A stretch of 37,882 nt of DNA, taken from Burkholderiales bacterium (GTDB lineage Bacteria > Pseudomonadota > Gammaproteobacteria > Burkholderiales > Burkholderiaceae_C). The DNA lies in NCBI GenBank assembly GCA_003241965.1, contig QBMB01000007.1, forward strand, positions 7,353 to 45,234. The letters are read 5' to 3'. The notes under the pieces were generated by a model, which did no database searches, was not told where the DNA came from, and saw only the letters and a list, made by a program, of their open reading frames with translations. The position numbers and the translations under genes were made by a program. Shown one piece after another: positions 1 through 8,469 of the stretch (positions within the stretch are counted from its first letter, which is position 1; the number at the start of each line of letters is the position of its first letter).

Positions 1-57
1 CTCCGAGAATAGGGCAGACCAGGCTTCGGATTTCTTGTCGAGTTGGTTGGTGGACAT
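1..57 (-). CDS. argH: Argininosuccinate lyase, N-terminal 19 codons (partial)
   Basis: Reading the minus strand from the ATG at 57 to the window edge gives MSTNQLDKKSEAWSALFSE, which I recognise as the start of proteobacterial ArgH (last step of arginine synthesis, argininosuccinate to arginine plus fumarate). The rest lies outside the window. Divergent neighbourhood with an AlgZ/AlgR two-component pair is the familiar argH-algZ-algR order, which supports both calls. Only 19 residues are visible, so the identification rests on the N-terminal pattern and synteny. Confidence 0.8.
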   Translation of the reverse strand, partial: MSTNQLDKKSEAWSALFSE

Positions 58-219
58 GGTGTTGCCAGCGGCTTTGGGGGACAGAGAAGCAGCGGGAGAC
101 CGCTGAACAGGGGGGCTTTGGGGGGTGCTTGCGAGCAAGGCATCCTGCGTTTTCAGGGCAACGGGGCCGGACCCGCGCACAATCCAACGTCGACCGACCC
201 CAGCATTGACGCACGCCCC

Positions 220-1281
220 ATGAAAGACTCCCGAATTTTATCGACCTTCCAGGACCTGCCCAGCACCTTGGGCACGCAGGCGCTGGACGAGATGCCCGAG
301 CACATCCGGGCGCGCGACCGCGTGTTCGACACCTGCCAGGTGGGCGTGGTGCTGCGCGCCGTGCTGTTCGTACAGGCCATCGTGGCGGTGGCCGCCATTT
401 TTGTGTCGTCCGATCCCGTGAGCTGGATCACCCAGATGGCGGTGCTCACCGGCGCTGCGCTGCCCGCCGCGCTGGCCTGGCTGCTGTGCGTGTGTGCGCT
501 CAAGCGAAAGCTCGGGCGCCTGGAGGTGAAGGCCCAGTGGGCGGCCGGCGTCGGGCTGGGTGTGCTGGCGGGGCTCTATGGCTGCGGCCTGCTGGTGCTC
601 ATGGGTTTGGCCAACCCGGCGCCCTGGGTCGCCAGCGGTGCCGCGGGCGCGCTGGTGGCCGCGGTGCTGGTGGGTGCGCTGGTATGGCGCGCCAAGGCGC
701 GCATGCCCGCAGGTACCACGGCGCGTCTGGCCGAGCTGCAGGCGCGCATTCGGCCGCACTTCCTGTTCAACACGCTCAACAGCGCGATTGCACTGGTGCG
801 TGAGGAACCCGCCAAGGCCGAAAGTCTGCTGGAAGACCTGAGCGAGTTGTTTCGCCACGCCCTGGCCGATGCCCAGGAGGCCGTGCCCCTGTGGCAGGAG
901 CTGGAGCTGGCAGAGCACTACCTCGCCATCGAGCAGGTGCGCTTTGGCGACCGGCTGAAGGTGGAGTGGAGCGTGGACGACTCGGCTTCCAAGGCAAAAT
1001 TGCCTCCACTGATCCTGCAGCCGCTGGTAGAGAATGCGGTGAAGCACGGTGTGGAGCCCAGCCCCACCGGAGCGGTGGTGCGCATCAGTACCCAGCGACG
1101 CGGCAGTCTGGTGGTGATCAAGGTCACCAACACGGTGCCAGCGGGGAGTGGTCGGCGTGGCAACGGGCTGGCGCTGGACAACGTTCGCCAGCGCTTGACG
1201 CTGTTGCACGACGTGCAAGGTCGGTTTCAGAGCGCATTGGTCAATGGGGTGTTTCAGGTTCGCCTTGAAATACCGGTATAA
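220..1281 (+). CDS. algZ: LytS/AlgZ-type sensor histidine kinase
   Basis: Membrane histidine kinase of the LytS/YehU (His_kinase, PF06580) type, 353 aa from the ATG at 220. Four hydrophobic segments lie at about residues 42-62, 72-94, 107-130 and 136-156. The phosphoacceptor block RPHFLFNTLNS follows with His180, then the N box ENAVKHG (Asn272) and a glycine-rich ATP lid GRRGNGLALDNV (about 311-322). The frame is open upstream to 43, but the upstream residues look like non-coding DNA and the hydrophobic core begins only after the 220 start. It is followed after 35 nt by a LytTR response regulator and is divergent from argH, the classic place of AlgZ/FimS. AlgZ is known from Pseudomonas for alginate and type IV pilus control; the signal and targets here are unknown. 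Confidence 0.9.
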   Translation: MKDSRILSTFQDLPSTLGTQALDEMPEHIRARDRVFDTCQVGVVLRAVLFVQAIVAVAAIFVSSDPVSWITQMAVLTGAALPAALAWLLCVCALKRKLGRLEVKAQWAAGVGLGVLAGLYGCGLLVLMGLANPAPWVASGAAGALVAAVLVGALVWRAKARMPAGTTARLAELQARIRPHFLFNTLNSAIALVREEPAKAESLLEDLSELFRHALADAQEAVPLWQELELAEHYLAIEQVRFGDRLKVEWSVDDSASKAKLPPLILQPLVENAVKHGVEPSPTGAVVRISTQRRGSLVVIKVTNTVPAGSGRRGNGLALDNVRQRLTLLHDVQGRFQSALVNGVFQVRLEIPV

Positions 1282-1316
1282 GCGGGTATTGAACGGGTCT
1301 GGCTACGGAGCGTGAC

Positions 1317-2051
1317 ATGACACTGAAGGTACTGATCGTTGACGATGAAGCGCTGGCACGGTCGCGGCTGCGCACGCTGTTGAGCGAATGCAGCGAGCCG
1401 CGCGCCGACGTGGTGGGCGAGGCGGCCAATGCGGTGCAGGCGATGGAGCACATCCAGCGCGGCGGCTGTGATCTGGTGCTGCTGGACATCCACATGCCGG
1501 GGGTGGACGGCATGACGCTGGCCAGGACCCTGCGCGAACTGGCGGCACCACCGGCGGTGGTATTCATCACCGCCTACGCCGAACACGCGGTGCAGGCCTT
1601 TGACCTGGAGGCGGTGGACTACCTGACCAAGCCGGTGCGCCGCGAGCGTCTGCAGCAGGCCCTGCAAAAGGTGCAGCGACTGCGCGCCGACAGCGCGGTG
1701 GACGTGGGCTTGCCCGAGAGCCTGATCATCCAGGAGCGCGGGCGCAGTGAGCGCGTGGCGCTGGCCGACGTGATCTACCTCAAGGCCGAGTTGAAATACA
1801 TCACGGTCCGCACGGCCGACAAGGAACACATTTTTGACGGCGCGCTGAGCGATCTGGAACAGCGTTACGCCCACCTGTTTGTGCGCGTGCACCGCAACGC
1901 CCTGGTGTCGCGCCGCGCGGTGCGTGCCGTTGAAAAGCACAACGATCCGGTCGAGGGTGAGGGCTGGACGGTGCGGCTGGACGGTGTGGACGAGCGCCTG
2001 GCGGTTTCGCGCCGTCAACTGGCGGCGGTTCGTGAAGCGCTGATGAGCTGA
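1317..2051 (+). CDS. algR: LytTR-family response regulator (AlgR type)
   Basis: DNA-binding response regulator of 244 aa. The N-terminal receiver (about 1-120) has the acidic pair Asp9/Asp10, the phosphoacceptor Asp57 in LLDIHMPGVDG, Thr85 and Lys105 (LTKP). The C-terminal LytTR domain (about 135-242) has the usual DVIYLKAELKYITV strand and the FVRVHRNALVSRR recognition segment. It lies 35 nt downstream of the sensor kinase on the same strand and is almost certainly cotranscribed and phosphorylated by it. Many relatives have hemC next; here the next gene is recJ on the opposite strand, after two hairpin repeats. Family and partner assignment are firm; the regulon is not visible from this window. 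Confidence 0.92.
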   Translation: MTLKVLIVDDEALARSRLRTLLSECSEPRADVVGEAANAVQAMEHIQRGGCDLVLLDIHMPGVDGMTLARTLRELAAPPAVVFITAYAEHAVQAFDLEAVDYLTKPVRRERLQQALQKVQRLRADSAVDVGLPESLIIQERGRSERVALADVIYLKAELKYITVRTADKEHIFDGALSDLEQRYAHLFVRVHRNALVSRRAVRAVEKHNDPVEGEGWTVRLDGVDERLAVSRRQLAAVREALMS

Positions 2052-2069
2052 TCTACTTCGTGGGTTGCT

Positions 2070-2175
2070 GAGGGCGTTTCCGGATGGGGCAACCGGCTCC
2101 GCGAATGTCCTCCGGGGCCTTCGGCCCCTCCCCCTTGATTTCGCTGCGCCGGTCGCCCCATCCGGCAACGCCCTC
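2070..2175 (-). repeat. Nested-hairpin repeat, copy A (minus orientation)
   Basis: Read on the minus strand, a 28-position outer stem (26 Watson-Crick pairs, one G-U, one G-A mismatch) encloses a 3x3 loop, the 5-bp helix GCGAA/TTCGC, an internal loop ATCAAGGGGGA opposite GGAGGACA, and a GC-rich inner hairpin with a GAA triloop. The internal loop and short helix are nearly identical to copies B (2221-2320) and C (16241-16334), whereas the stems differ in sequence. It starts 19 nt after the end of the LytTR regulator and runs against it. Confidence 0.85.
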
Positions 2176-2220
2176 CCTGGCGCACGTACCAAAAAACATC
2201 GACTGCAGACACGCCACTCG

Positions 2221-2320
2221 CTCGTGAGGGTGGTGCGTTCTGCGCAGCGAAATCAAGGAGGAAAACCGGCGAAGCCGGTTTGGGGGACATTCGCGGAGCA
2301 GAGCGCGCCGCCCTCACGAG
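2221..2320 (+). repeat. Nested-hairpin repeat, copy B (plus orientation)
   Basis: Outer stem 2221-2243 pairs with 2298-2320: 23 bp, of which 2231-2310, 2234-2307 and 2238-2303 are U-G wobbles on the plus strand. Then come a 3x3 loop, GCGAA (2247-2251) pairing with TTCGC (2290-2294), and a conserved internal loop with AAGGAGG at 2255-2261 opposite GGGGGACA (2282-2289). The inner 8-bp hairpin is 2263-2281 with a GAA triloop. It lies 45 nt from copy A, in opposite orientation, and 25 nt before the stop of recJ. Confidence 0.85.
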
Positions 2321-2345
2321 CCCGCGAAGGTCCCTGAGTGAGATC

Positions 2346-4082
2346 TCAGATTTCTGCAGCCTCAACCAAAAACCGCACGCGCCGCTGACCCTGCCACTCG
2401 TCCGCGTCCAGGCGAAACGCGATCTTCACACGCTCGGGCAAAGGCTCTGTGTGCCCGAACCAGATGCCGTCCACCGGCTCGCCCTGGTGCTTGAGTTTGA
2501 GCGCCAGATGCTTCTCGCCCACCAGCCGCTGCGACACCACCTGCACCTCTTCGCAGAACACCGGCGGCGCAAAGCCCTGGCCCCACACTTCCTTGTGCAG
2601 CGTGTCCACCAGATCGGCGCGACGGTACTTCGTGTCCAGTGCGCCGTCGGCCTCCATGCGGCGTTGTAGCGTCGCCGCGTCCAGCCATTCGTGGGCCACC
2701 TGCTGCAGCGCGGCCTCGAAGGTCTCCAGGTGCTCTTCGTCGATGGTGCAACCCGCCGCCATGGCATGACCACCGAAGCGCAGCAACACACCGGGGTGGC
2801 GCTTGGCCACCAGATCGAGTGCGTCGCGCAGATGAAAGCCGGCGATCGAGCGACCCGAACCCTTGAGCTCGTTTTCCTTGCCCTCGGCGCCGCTGGCCGC
2901 GAACACGAAGGTGGGCCGGTGCAGCTTGTCCTTCAGGCGCGAGGCCACGATGCCGACCACGCCTTCGTGGAAGTCGGGGTCGAACACCACCAGCGCGGGC
3001 GGGGGCTCCTCGGAATCGTCGAACATCTCCTCGGCCATCTGCAGCGCCTGCTCGCGCATGTCGCCCTCGATCACCTTGCGCTCGCGGTTGATGCCGTCCA
3101 GCGTGCGCGCCAACTCATCCGCGCGCAGCGCGTCGTCGGTGGTCAGGCACTCGATGCCCAGCGTCATGTCGGCCAGGCGCCCGGCGGCGTTCAGGCGCGG
3201 GCCGAGTGCAAAGCCGAAGTCGAATCCGGTGGCCGTGTCCGGCTTGCGCGCGGCCACGTTGAACAAGGCCGTCATGCCCGGTGGCATGGCGCCGGCGCGC
3301 ACACGCTTCAAACCCTGGGCGACCAGGCGGCGGTTGTTGGCGTCGAGCTTGACCACGTCGGCCACGGTGCCCAGCGCCACGAGTGGCAGCAGTGAATCGA
3401 TCTTCGGTTGATTCTGCGCAGTGAACACGCCGCGCTCGCGCAACTCCGCACGCAGCGCCAGCAGCACATAGAACATCACACCCACACCAGCGATGGACTT
3501 GCTTTCGAAGGTGCAGCCGGGCTGGTTGGGGTTCACGATGATGCAGTCCTGCGGCAGCGTGACCACGCCGTCTTTCAACGCAGGCAAGTGGTGGTCGGTC
3601 ACGATCACCTGCAGGCCCAGCTCGCGTGCGGCACGCACGCCGTCCACGCTGGCGATGCCGTTGTCCACCGTCACCAGCACATCGGCACCTTGCGCCTTCA
3701 CCCGCTTCGAGATGGACGGCGTGAGGCCGTAGCCGTCGGTCACGCGGTCGGGCACCAGGTAGTTCACCCGGTCGAAGCCCATCGGCGCGCCGAGCAGGCG
3801 CAGGCCGCGCAGGCCAACCGCGCAGGCGGTGGCACCGTCGCAGTCGTAGTCGGCCACGATACAGATGGACTTGTTCGCCGCCATGGCGTCGGCCAGAGCG
3901 CGGGCAGCGTCTTGTGCGCCCAGCATTTGAGACGGCGGAATCAGGCGGGCCAGTGCGTCGTCGAGTTCGTCGGTGCTGGTGATGCCGCGCGCGGCAAACA
4001 GGCGTGCCAGCAACGGGTGCAGGCCGCCTTGCTCCAGTGCCCAGGCAGCGCGGGGCGGCACGTCGCGGGTGATGATCTTCAT
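2346..4082 (-). CDS. recJ: Single-stranded-DNA-specific exonuclease RecJ
   Basis: 5'-3' exonuclease on single-stranded DNA acting in RecFOR recombination, mismatch and base excision repair. The start MKIITRDVPP at 4082 gives 578 aa, the normal RecJ length; the frame stays open further upstream but that part overlaps the neighbouring gene and looks non-coding. The DHH phosphoesterase motifs are present: ADYDCDG (77-83), VDNGIAS (around 140), TDHH (162-165), and the DHHA1 signature GGHAMAAG further on, followed by the OB domain. The start codon overlaps the end of the upstream RpfE-type gene by 4 nt (ATGA), so the two are translationally coupled. The same recJ-rpfE pairing is known from Xanthomonas and Ralstonia. 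Confidence 0.96.
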   Translation of the reverse strand: MKIITRDVPPRAAWALEQGGLHPLLARLFAARGITSTDELDDALARLIPPSQMLGAQDAARALADAMAANKSICIVADYDCDGATACAVGLRGLRLLGAPMGFDRVNYLVPDRVTDGYGLTPSISKRVKAQGADVLVTVDNGIASVDGVRAARELGLQVIVTDHHLPALKDGVVTLPQDCIIVNPNQPGCTFESKSIAGVGVMFYVLLALRAELRERGVFTAQNQPKIDSLLPLVALGTVADVVKLDANNRRLVAQGLKRVRAGAMPPGMTALFNVAARKPDTATGFDFGFALGPRLNAAGRLADMTLGIECLTTDDALRADELARTLDGINRERKVIEGDMREQALQMAEEMFDDSEEPPPALVVFDPDFHEGVVGIVASRLKDKLHRPTFVFAASGAEGKENELKGSGRSIAGFHLRDALDLVAKRHPGVLLRFGGHAMAAGCTIDEEHLETFEAALQQVAHEWLDAATLQRRMEADGALDTKYRRADLVDTLHKEVWGQGFAPPVFCEEVQVVSQRLVGEKHLALKLKHQGEPVDGIWFGHTEPLPERVKIAFRLDADEWQGQRRVRFLVEAAEI

Positions 4083-5074
4083 AGGGTTTCCAGGATCTTC
4101 CATGCCGGGGCGTTGCCCAGCAGGTTCTTGATGAGTCGTCCGGCGCGCGCCACGGCGCCGCGCGGAGCGTTGGTGAAGCGCTGCGCAGTGCGCTCGCCAC
4201 ACAGGGTGAGTGTGACCGGCTCGCCACGGCGCACGCTTTCCAGCAGGTTTTTGATCTCGTTTGCGTCGAGGCTCGTCCACGCGTGCTTCCAGCGGGCCCA
4301 GTCGGCCTGCAGGGCTGCGCTGCGCAGTTGGTCCGGCATGGTTGGGGCTGGTTGCAACGACGTCGGGTGGTCGATGGCGCCCGCGCCACTGAGCCAGAAC
4401 CCGTTGACCGGGTGCAGGCGCAGCGCCTCGCGCGCATCAAATGCGGGGTGTGTATAGAACAACATTTGCGCCTCGCTCTGCAGGCGCTTGAGCAACTGGC
4501 CACCGGCGGGGTTGGCCGAGCTGTCGGTCATCCAGGCTTCCACCGAACGACCGCCCACGCGGTCCAGGCTGGCGCAGGCGATGCCGCGCAGCACCTCGCC
4601 GCTGGCGTGCCAGCGTGTGGCGGACTCGTAGCGCAGCGTGATGCCGTCTTCGTCGCAATAGGGCGCCAGCGCGTCGAAGAGGGGGCGGGCGTGTTCGTCG
4701 GTGAGGCCGAGCTGGTCGCCGGGCAGCAGCGACACCTGCTCCATGCCCACCTGAAAGTGGCAAGGCGTGAACCAGGCTTGGGGCAGTTCGGGCGTGCTGC
4801 TGTGTGCGGCGGCCCAAGGCAAGAGCCCATCGGGGTAGGCCGAGCCATCGGCCCGCACCAGGCCCATGGCCTGCGCCAGCGCACGTTCGTGCGGTGCGCT
4901 CAGGCTGTGGTCACTTGCGCTGTCGGTGTGCACGGGTTGCAGTTCGGCCAGCAGGGCGGTGAGGTGGGGCAGTTGCAAGCCCGGCATGAGAGCCCGGCAG
5001 GCGGGGTCGCTGGCGCTGGCGAAGGGAACCAGCAGGTGGGCAGAAGGCTCAGAGGCCATGTGGGAAGCGGGCAT
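4079..5074 (-). CDS. RpfE-type conserved protein (phosphoglycerate-mutase-like family)
   Basis: 331-aa cytoplasmic-looking protein of the family annotated as RpfE-type regulatory protein or uncharacterised phosphoglycerate-mutase-like protein, common beside recJ in beta- and some gammaproteobacteria. No signal peptide or membrane segment is visible. Recognisable stretches include LLPWAAAHS and the block around TPCHFQVGMEQVSLL, which in relatives recurs as a family signature. I see no classical catalytic motif that would prove an enzymatic role. The start is uncertain: ATG at 5074 or 5059, neither with a clear Shine-Dalgarno sequence. It overlaps recJ by 4 nt and is divergent from lolC with about 46 nt between starts, so both promoters share that short gap. 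Function unknown; family call moderate. Confidence 0.7.
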   Translation of the reverse strand: MPASHMASEPSAHLLVPFASASDPACRALMPGLQLPHLTALLAELQPVHTDSASDHSLSAPHERALAQAMGLVRADGSAYPDGLLPWAAAHSSTPELPQAWFTPCHFQVGMEQVSLLPGDQLGLTDEHARPLFDALAPYCDEDGITLRYESATRWHASGEVLRGIACASLDRVGGRSVEAWMTDSSANPAGGQLLKRLQSEAQMLFYTHPAFDAREALRLHPVNGFWLSGAGAIDHPTSLQPAPTMPDQLRSAALQADWARWKHAWTSLDANEIKNLLESVRRGEPVTLTLCGERTAQRFTNAPRGAVARAGRLIKNLLGNAPAWKILETL

Positions 5075-5120
5075 GACGCGATTGTCGGGGATGCCACAAT
5101 GCCCCGCAGGACCTCACCGC

Positions 5121-6377
5121 ATGCAAACCCCCTACGAACTCATTCTCGGCTGGCGCTACACCCGCGCCGGCCGCGCCACCCGGCGCAACGGCTTCATCTC
5201 CTTCATCTCGGGCGTGTCCATGCTGGGCATTGCGCTGGGCGTGGCCGCACTCATCATCGTGCTCTCGGTCATGAACGGCTTCCAGAAGGAAGTGCGCGAC
5301 CGCATGCTCGGTGTGCTGTCGCACATCGAGGTGTTCGAGCCCGGAGGCCAGGCCATTCCCAACCTGGCCGACACCTTGGCAAAGATCGAGCGCCACCCCG
5401 AGGTGGTGGGCGCTGCGCCGTTTGTGGGCGCCCAGGCGCTGATTGCGCGCGGCGAAGACATGAAGGGTGCGCTGGTGCGCGGCATCGACCCGGCGCTGGA
5501 GCCGAAGGTGACGGACCTTGCAGCCCAACTGGCCGACACGGTGCTGCCGCGCCTTGTGCCGGGCGAATTCGGTGTGATCCTGGGCGGCGAACTCGCGCGC
5601 AGCCTGGGCGTGATCGCGGGCGACAGCGTCACGCTGATCGCGCCCAGCGGTCAGGTGACTCCGGCCGGCGTGGTGCCGCGCATCCGCCAGATGACGGTGG
5701 TGGGCACCTTCGATTCGGGCCACTACGAATACGACTCCGCGCTGGCCCTGCTGCACCAGGAAGACGCGGCGCGCATTTTCCGCGTGGAAGGACCGACGGG
5801 GGTGCGCGTGAAGATCAAGGACCTGCACCAGGCGCGCGAGGTGGCCGTGTCCATCGCCGCCGACCTCGACCCCGGCCTGCTCGTGCGCGACTGGACGCGC
5901 CAGAACCGCACCTGGTTCGCCGCGGTGCAGCTCGAAAAACGCATGATGTTCATCATCCTCACGCTCATCGTGGCGGTGGCGGCGTTCAACCTCGTGTCCA
6001 CGCTGGTGATGACAGTGACCGACAAGCGCGCCGACATCGCCATCCTGCGCACGCTGGGGGCGAGTCCGCAAAGCATCATGGGCGTCTTCATGGTGCAGGG
6101 CGCGATGGTGGGCATCATCGGCACCGGCGCGGGCCTGTTGTTGGGCCTGGGTATCGCCTTCAACATCGACACCCTGGTGCCCGCGCTGGAGCGGCTGCTG
6201 GGTGCGAGCTTCCTGCCGCAGGACATCTACCTCATCAGTCGCATGCCCAGCGACCCGCAGCAGGCCGACATCCTGCCGGTGGCGGTGATCTCGCTGGTGC
6301 TCTCGTTCCTGGCCACCATTTACCCAAGCTGGCGCGCGAGCCGCGTCAATCCTGCCGAAGCCCTTCGCTATGAGTGA
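5121..6377 (+). CDS. lolC: Lipoprotein-releasing ABC transporter permease LolC/LolE family
   Basis: Inner-membrane permease of the LolCDE complex that extracts mature outer-membrane lipoproteins and hands them to LolA. The 418-aa protein starts at MQTPYELILGWRYTRAG (5121), the typical LolC/E beginning; the longer open frame upstream is antisense to the RpfE-type gene. There is one N-terminal membrane helix (about 25-50) ending in VMNGFQKEVRDRMLG, a periplasmic domain, then three helices (about 276-298, 322-345, 385-405) and the terminal WRASRVNPAEALRYE, all standard for the MacB/FtsX-like permease fold. The ATPase gene lolD follows 90 nt downstream. Only one permease gene is present here, so this may be a LolF-like single permease acting as a homodimer; that is inference. 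Confidence 0.94.
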   Translation: MQTPYELILGWRYTRAGRATRRNGFISFISGVSMLGIALGVAALIIVLSVMNGFQKEVRDRMLGVLSHIEVFEPGGQAIPNLADTLAKIERHPEVVGAAPFVGAQALIARGEDMKGALVRGIDPALEPKVTDLAAQLADTVLPRLVPGEFGVILGGELARSLGVIAGDSVTLIAPSGQVTPAGVVPRIRQMTVVGTFDSGHYEYDSALALLHQEDAARIFRVEGPTGVRVKIKDLHQAREVAVSIAADLDPGLLVRDWTRQNRTWFAAVQLEKRMMFIILTLIVAVAAFNLVSTLVMTVTDKRADIAILRTLGASPQSIMGVFMVQGAMVGIIGTGAGLLLGLGIAFNIDTLVPALERLLGASFLPQDIYLISRMPSDPQQADILPVAVISLVLSFLATIYPSWRASRVNPAEALRYE

Positions 6378-6384
6378 TTTCATG

Positions 6385-6454
6385 ACCCCCACGCTCCGCC
6401 GCTGCGCGGGTCGCTGCCCCCCGAGGGGGCGTGTTTCGCCTTGGGGCGGCCCGG
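6385..6454 (-). repeat. GC-rich intergenic repeat, family 2, copy 1
   Basis: The 90-nt gap between lolC and lolD is filled by an element that, read on the minus strand, matches 14026-14103 almost throughout: GGGCCGCCCCAAG at one end, a central CCCCCTCGGGGGGCAGCGA and a CGCGCAGCGG...AGCGTGGGGG end. The centre can fold as a CCCCC/GGGGG hairpin. I associate this sequence with intergenic regions of Comamonadaceae, from memory only. Lying inside an operon, it is transcribed as part of the lolCD message. Confidence 0.8.
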
Positions 6455-6467
6455 CGGCGAAACCTCT

Positions 6468-7142
6468 ATGACACAAGCAGTACTTCAGGCCAAGGGCCTC
6501 ACCAAACGCTTCACCGAAGGCCGGCTCGACGTCACCGTGCTCACCGGTGTGGACCTCACGGTGCGCGCGGGCGAAACCGTGGCCATCGTCGGGGCTTCGG
6601 GCTCGGGCAAGAGCACCTTGCTGCACCTGCTGGGCGGACTGGACGCGCCCACCAGCGGCAGCGTTCAGCTCATGGGGCAGTCGATGTCGGGCCTGAGCGC
6701 GACGCAGCAGGGCGTGTTGCGCAACCAGCACCTGGGTTTCGTCTACCAGTTCCACCACCTGCTGCCCGAGTTCAGCGCGCGCGACAACGTGGCCATGCCG
6801 CTGTGGATCCGCCGCATGCCGCGCGCCGATGCCGCCGAACAGGCGCGCAAGATCCTCACGCGGGTGGGGCTGGCCGATCGCCTGAGCCACCGGCCGGCCG
6901 AGCTCTCGGGTGGTGAGCGTCAACGCGTGGCCATTGCGCGGGCGCTCGTCACGCAGCCCGCGTGTGTGCTGGCCGATGAGCCCACCGGTAACCTGGACCG
7001 CGCCACCGCAGAAGGGGTGTTCCAGCTGATGCTGGAACTGGCTCGCGATCAGGGCACGGCCTTCATCGTCGTCACCCACGACGAAACCTTGGCCGCGCGC
7101 TGCAACCGCGTCTTGCGGTTGACCGCCGGTGTACTGACCTAA
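6468..7142 (+). CDS. lolD: Lipoprotein-releasing ABC transporter ATP-binding protein LolD
   Basis: Cytoplasmic ATPase that powers LolC/E-mediated lipoprotein release. 224 aa from [15 protein letters not shown]. Walker [10 protein letters not shown] (42-50), Q-loop in [12 protein letters not shown] (the [12 protein letters not shown] string is typical of LolD among MacB-type ATPases), signature LSGGE (146-150), Walker B CVLADEP (about 166-172) and the H-loop VVTHDE. The 6468 start was preferred over ATG at 6441 because the latter lies in repeat-derived sequence. It is cotranscribed with lolC. Its stop overlaps the stop of the convergent META-domain gene by 4 nt. Confidence 0.95.
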   Translation: MTQAVLQAKGLTKRFTEGRLDVTVLTGVDLTVRAGETVAIVGASGSGKSTLLHLLGGLDAPTSGSVQLMGQSMSGLSATQQGVLRNQHLGFVYQFHHLLPEFSARDNVAMPLWIRRMPRADAAEQARKILTRVGLADRLSHRPAELSGGERQRVAIARALVTQPACVLADEPTGNLDRATAEGVFQLMLELARDQGTAFIVVTHDETLAARCNRVLRLTAGVLT

Positions 7143-7555
7143 GGTTTGGTTCGCGAAAAGCGCAGGGGTTTGTCCAGCCCCTGCACGTGCATCAGCATGG
7201 TCGTGCCCCGCACTTCCAGCCGCTGTGCCTTCTGCAGCGCGTCCAGGTAGCGCGCTTCCTGCTCGTCCACCGCTGGCGCGCACGCCATGCGTGTGCCGCC
7301 GAGCTGACCCAGCGCAATGCGGTCCTGCATCAGCGTGTAGGAGCCAAAGAAGCGGTTGCACGAGCTGTTGCCGGCTACGCGCCCGGCTTCGGGAAAGGCC
7401 AGCGTGGCCTGCGCGCGGTCGAGCACGCCGCGCCCACCCATGTCTTCGAGCCGCCATTCGCTGCCCACCAGCGGTGCAGCGCCGGGCGCGCCGGGCAGGG
7501 CGCAGGCGGTGAGGGCGAGCAACACGGGCGCGGCGAACCAGGAGAGGCGTGACAT
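7139..7555 (-). CDS. META domain-containing lipoprotein (HslJ-like)
   Basis: Small envelope lipoprotein, 138 aa from ATG 7555. The N-terminus is a lipoprotein signal peptide with lipobox LTAC (Cys18). The body is one META/HslJ domain: [14 protein letters not shown] at its start, the [20 protein letters not shown] block and [12 protein letters not shown], which are the conserved features of the fold. META-domain proteins are linked in other bacteria to novobiocin resistance (HslJ) and envelope stress, with no proven biochemical activity. The frame remains open upstream but overlaps the TatD start region. The gene is divergent from tatD (68 nt between starts) and convergent with lolD. Family call firm, role unknown. 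Confidence 0.88.
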   Translation of the reverse strand: MSRLSWFAAPVLLALTACALPGAPGAAPLVGSEWRLEDMGGRGVLDRAQATLAFPEAGRVAGNSSCNRFFGSYTLMQDRIALGQLGGTRMACAPAVDEQEARYLDALQKAQRLEVRGTTMLMHVQGLDKPLRFSRTKP

Positions 7556-7623
7556 GGGGGGTCCTTTCAGGATGGGGCCGGGCCCTGAGAGAGCTTGTCG
7601 GCACAATGGTCCGTTATACCGCC

Positions 7624-8469
7624 ATGTGGATCGACACACACTGCCATCTGGATGCGCCTGAGTTCGGCGCTGATCACGCGCTCGCGTTGAGCCTGCGCGA
7701 GCGTGCGGCCGCGCTCGGCGTGGGTCTGTGTGTGATCCCGGCGGTGGAGCGCTCCAACTTCGACACCGTGCGCCAGCTCGCACACCGCCTGGGTGACGCC
7801 TATGCCCTGGGCATCCACCCGCTGTTCGTGCCGCGTGCGCAAGACACCGACCTGGCTGCGCTGGACGCTGCGCTGAACGAGCACCGCGACGACCCGCGCC
7901 TGGTGGCGGTGGGCGAGATCGGGCTCGACTTTTTCGTGCCTGCGCTGTGCACGCCCGAGATGCGCGAGCGCCAGGCGTTTTTCTACCGTGCGCAGTTGCG
8001 CCTGGCGCGCAAACACGGTCTGCCGGTGATCGTGCACGTGCGGCGCAGCGCCGACCAGTTGCTCAAGCACCTGCGCGAGCTGCCCACAGGCGGAGGCATC
8101 GCACACGCGTTCAACGGCAGTGCACAGCAGGCACAGGCGTTTGTCGGGCTGGGCTTCAAGCTGGGTTTTGGTGGGGCGTGCACCTTCGAGCCCGCGCGGC
8201 AGTTGCGCCGCCTGGCCGCCGAGCTGCCGCTCTCGGCCCTGGTGCTGGAGACCGATGCGCCCGACATTCCGCCGCACTGGCTCTACGCCACGGCTGCCGA
8301 GCGTTCCGCCGGGCGGGCGCAGGGCGTCAACAGTCCGGCCGAGTTGCCTCGCATCGGTGCGGTGGTGGCTGAGCTGCGCGGCCTGCCAGTTGACGCGTTG
8401 ATGAAGGCCACCACAGAAAACGCGCTGGCGGCGTTGCCGCGACTGGCCGCACTGGTGCAAGCTTCGTGA
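7624..8469 (+). CDS. TatD family metal-dependent hydrolase/DNase
   Basis: Metal-dependent nuclease of the TatD amidohydrolase family, 281 aa from MWIDTHCHLDAP. The metal ligands are in place: His6 and His8 (THCH), Glu98 (GEIGLD), His138 (VIVHVR), His161 (AHAFNGS) and Asp211 (LETDAPDIPP). Relatives have 3'-5' DNase activity and take part in DNA repair and turnover; YjjV is probably the nearest E. coli paralogue, judged by eye. ATG 7624 places the HxH motif where the family has it; an in-frame ATG lies at 7606. The downstream glycosylase starts with GTG overlapping the stop codon (GTGA), so the two are coupled, which makes a small DNA-repair unit plausible. Confidence 0.93.
   Translation: MWIDTHCHLDAPEFGADHALALSLRERAAALGVGLCVIPAVERSNFDTVRQLAHRLGDAYALGIHPLFVPRAQDTDLAALDAALNEHRDDPRLVAVGEIGLDFFVPALCTPEMRERQAFFYRAQLRLARKHGLPVIVHVRRSADQLLKHLRELPTGGGIAHAFNGSAQQAQAFVGLGFKLGFGGACTFEPARQLRRLAAELPLSALVLETDAPDIPPHWLYATAAERSAGRAQGVNSPAELPRIGAVVAELRGLPVDALMKATTENALAALPRLAALVQAS

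Noticed and set aside
5049-7604. 851-codon open frame on the minus strand across lolC, lolD and META gene
   Set aside because: It is antisense to three genes with clear family motifs, has low-complexity Arg/His/Ala-rich translation, and arises from high GC content.
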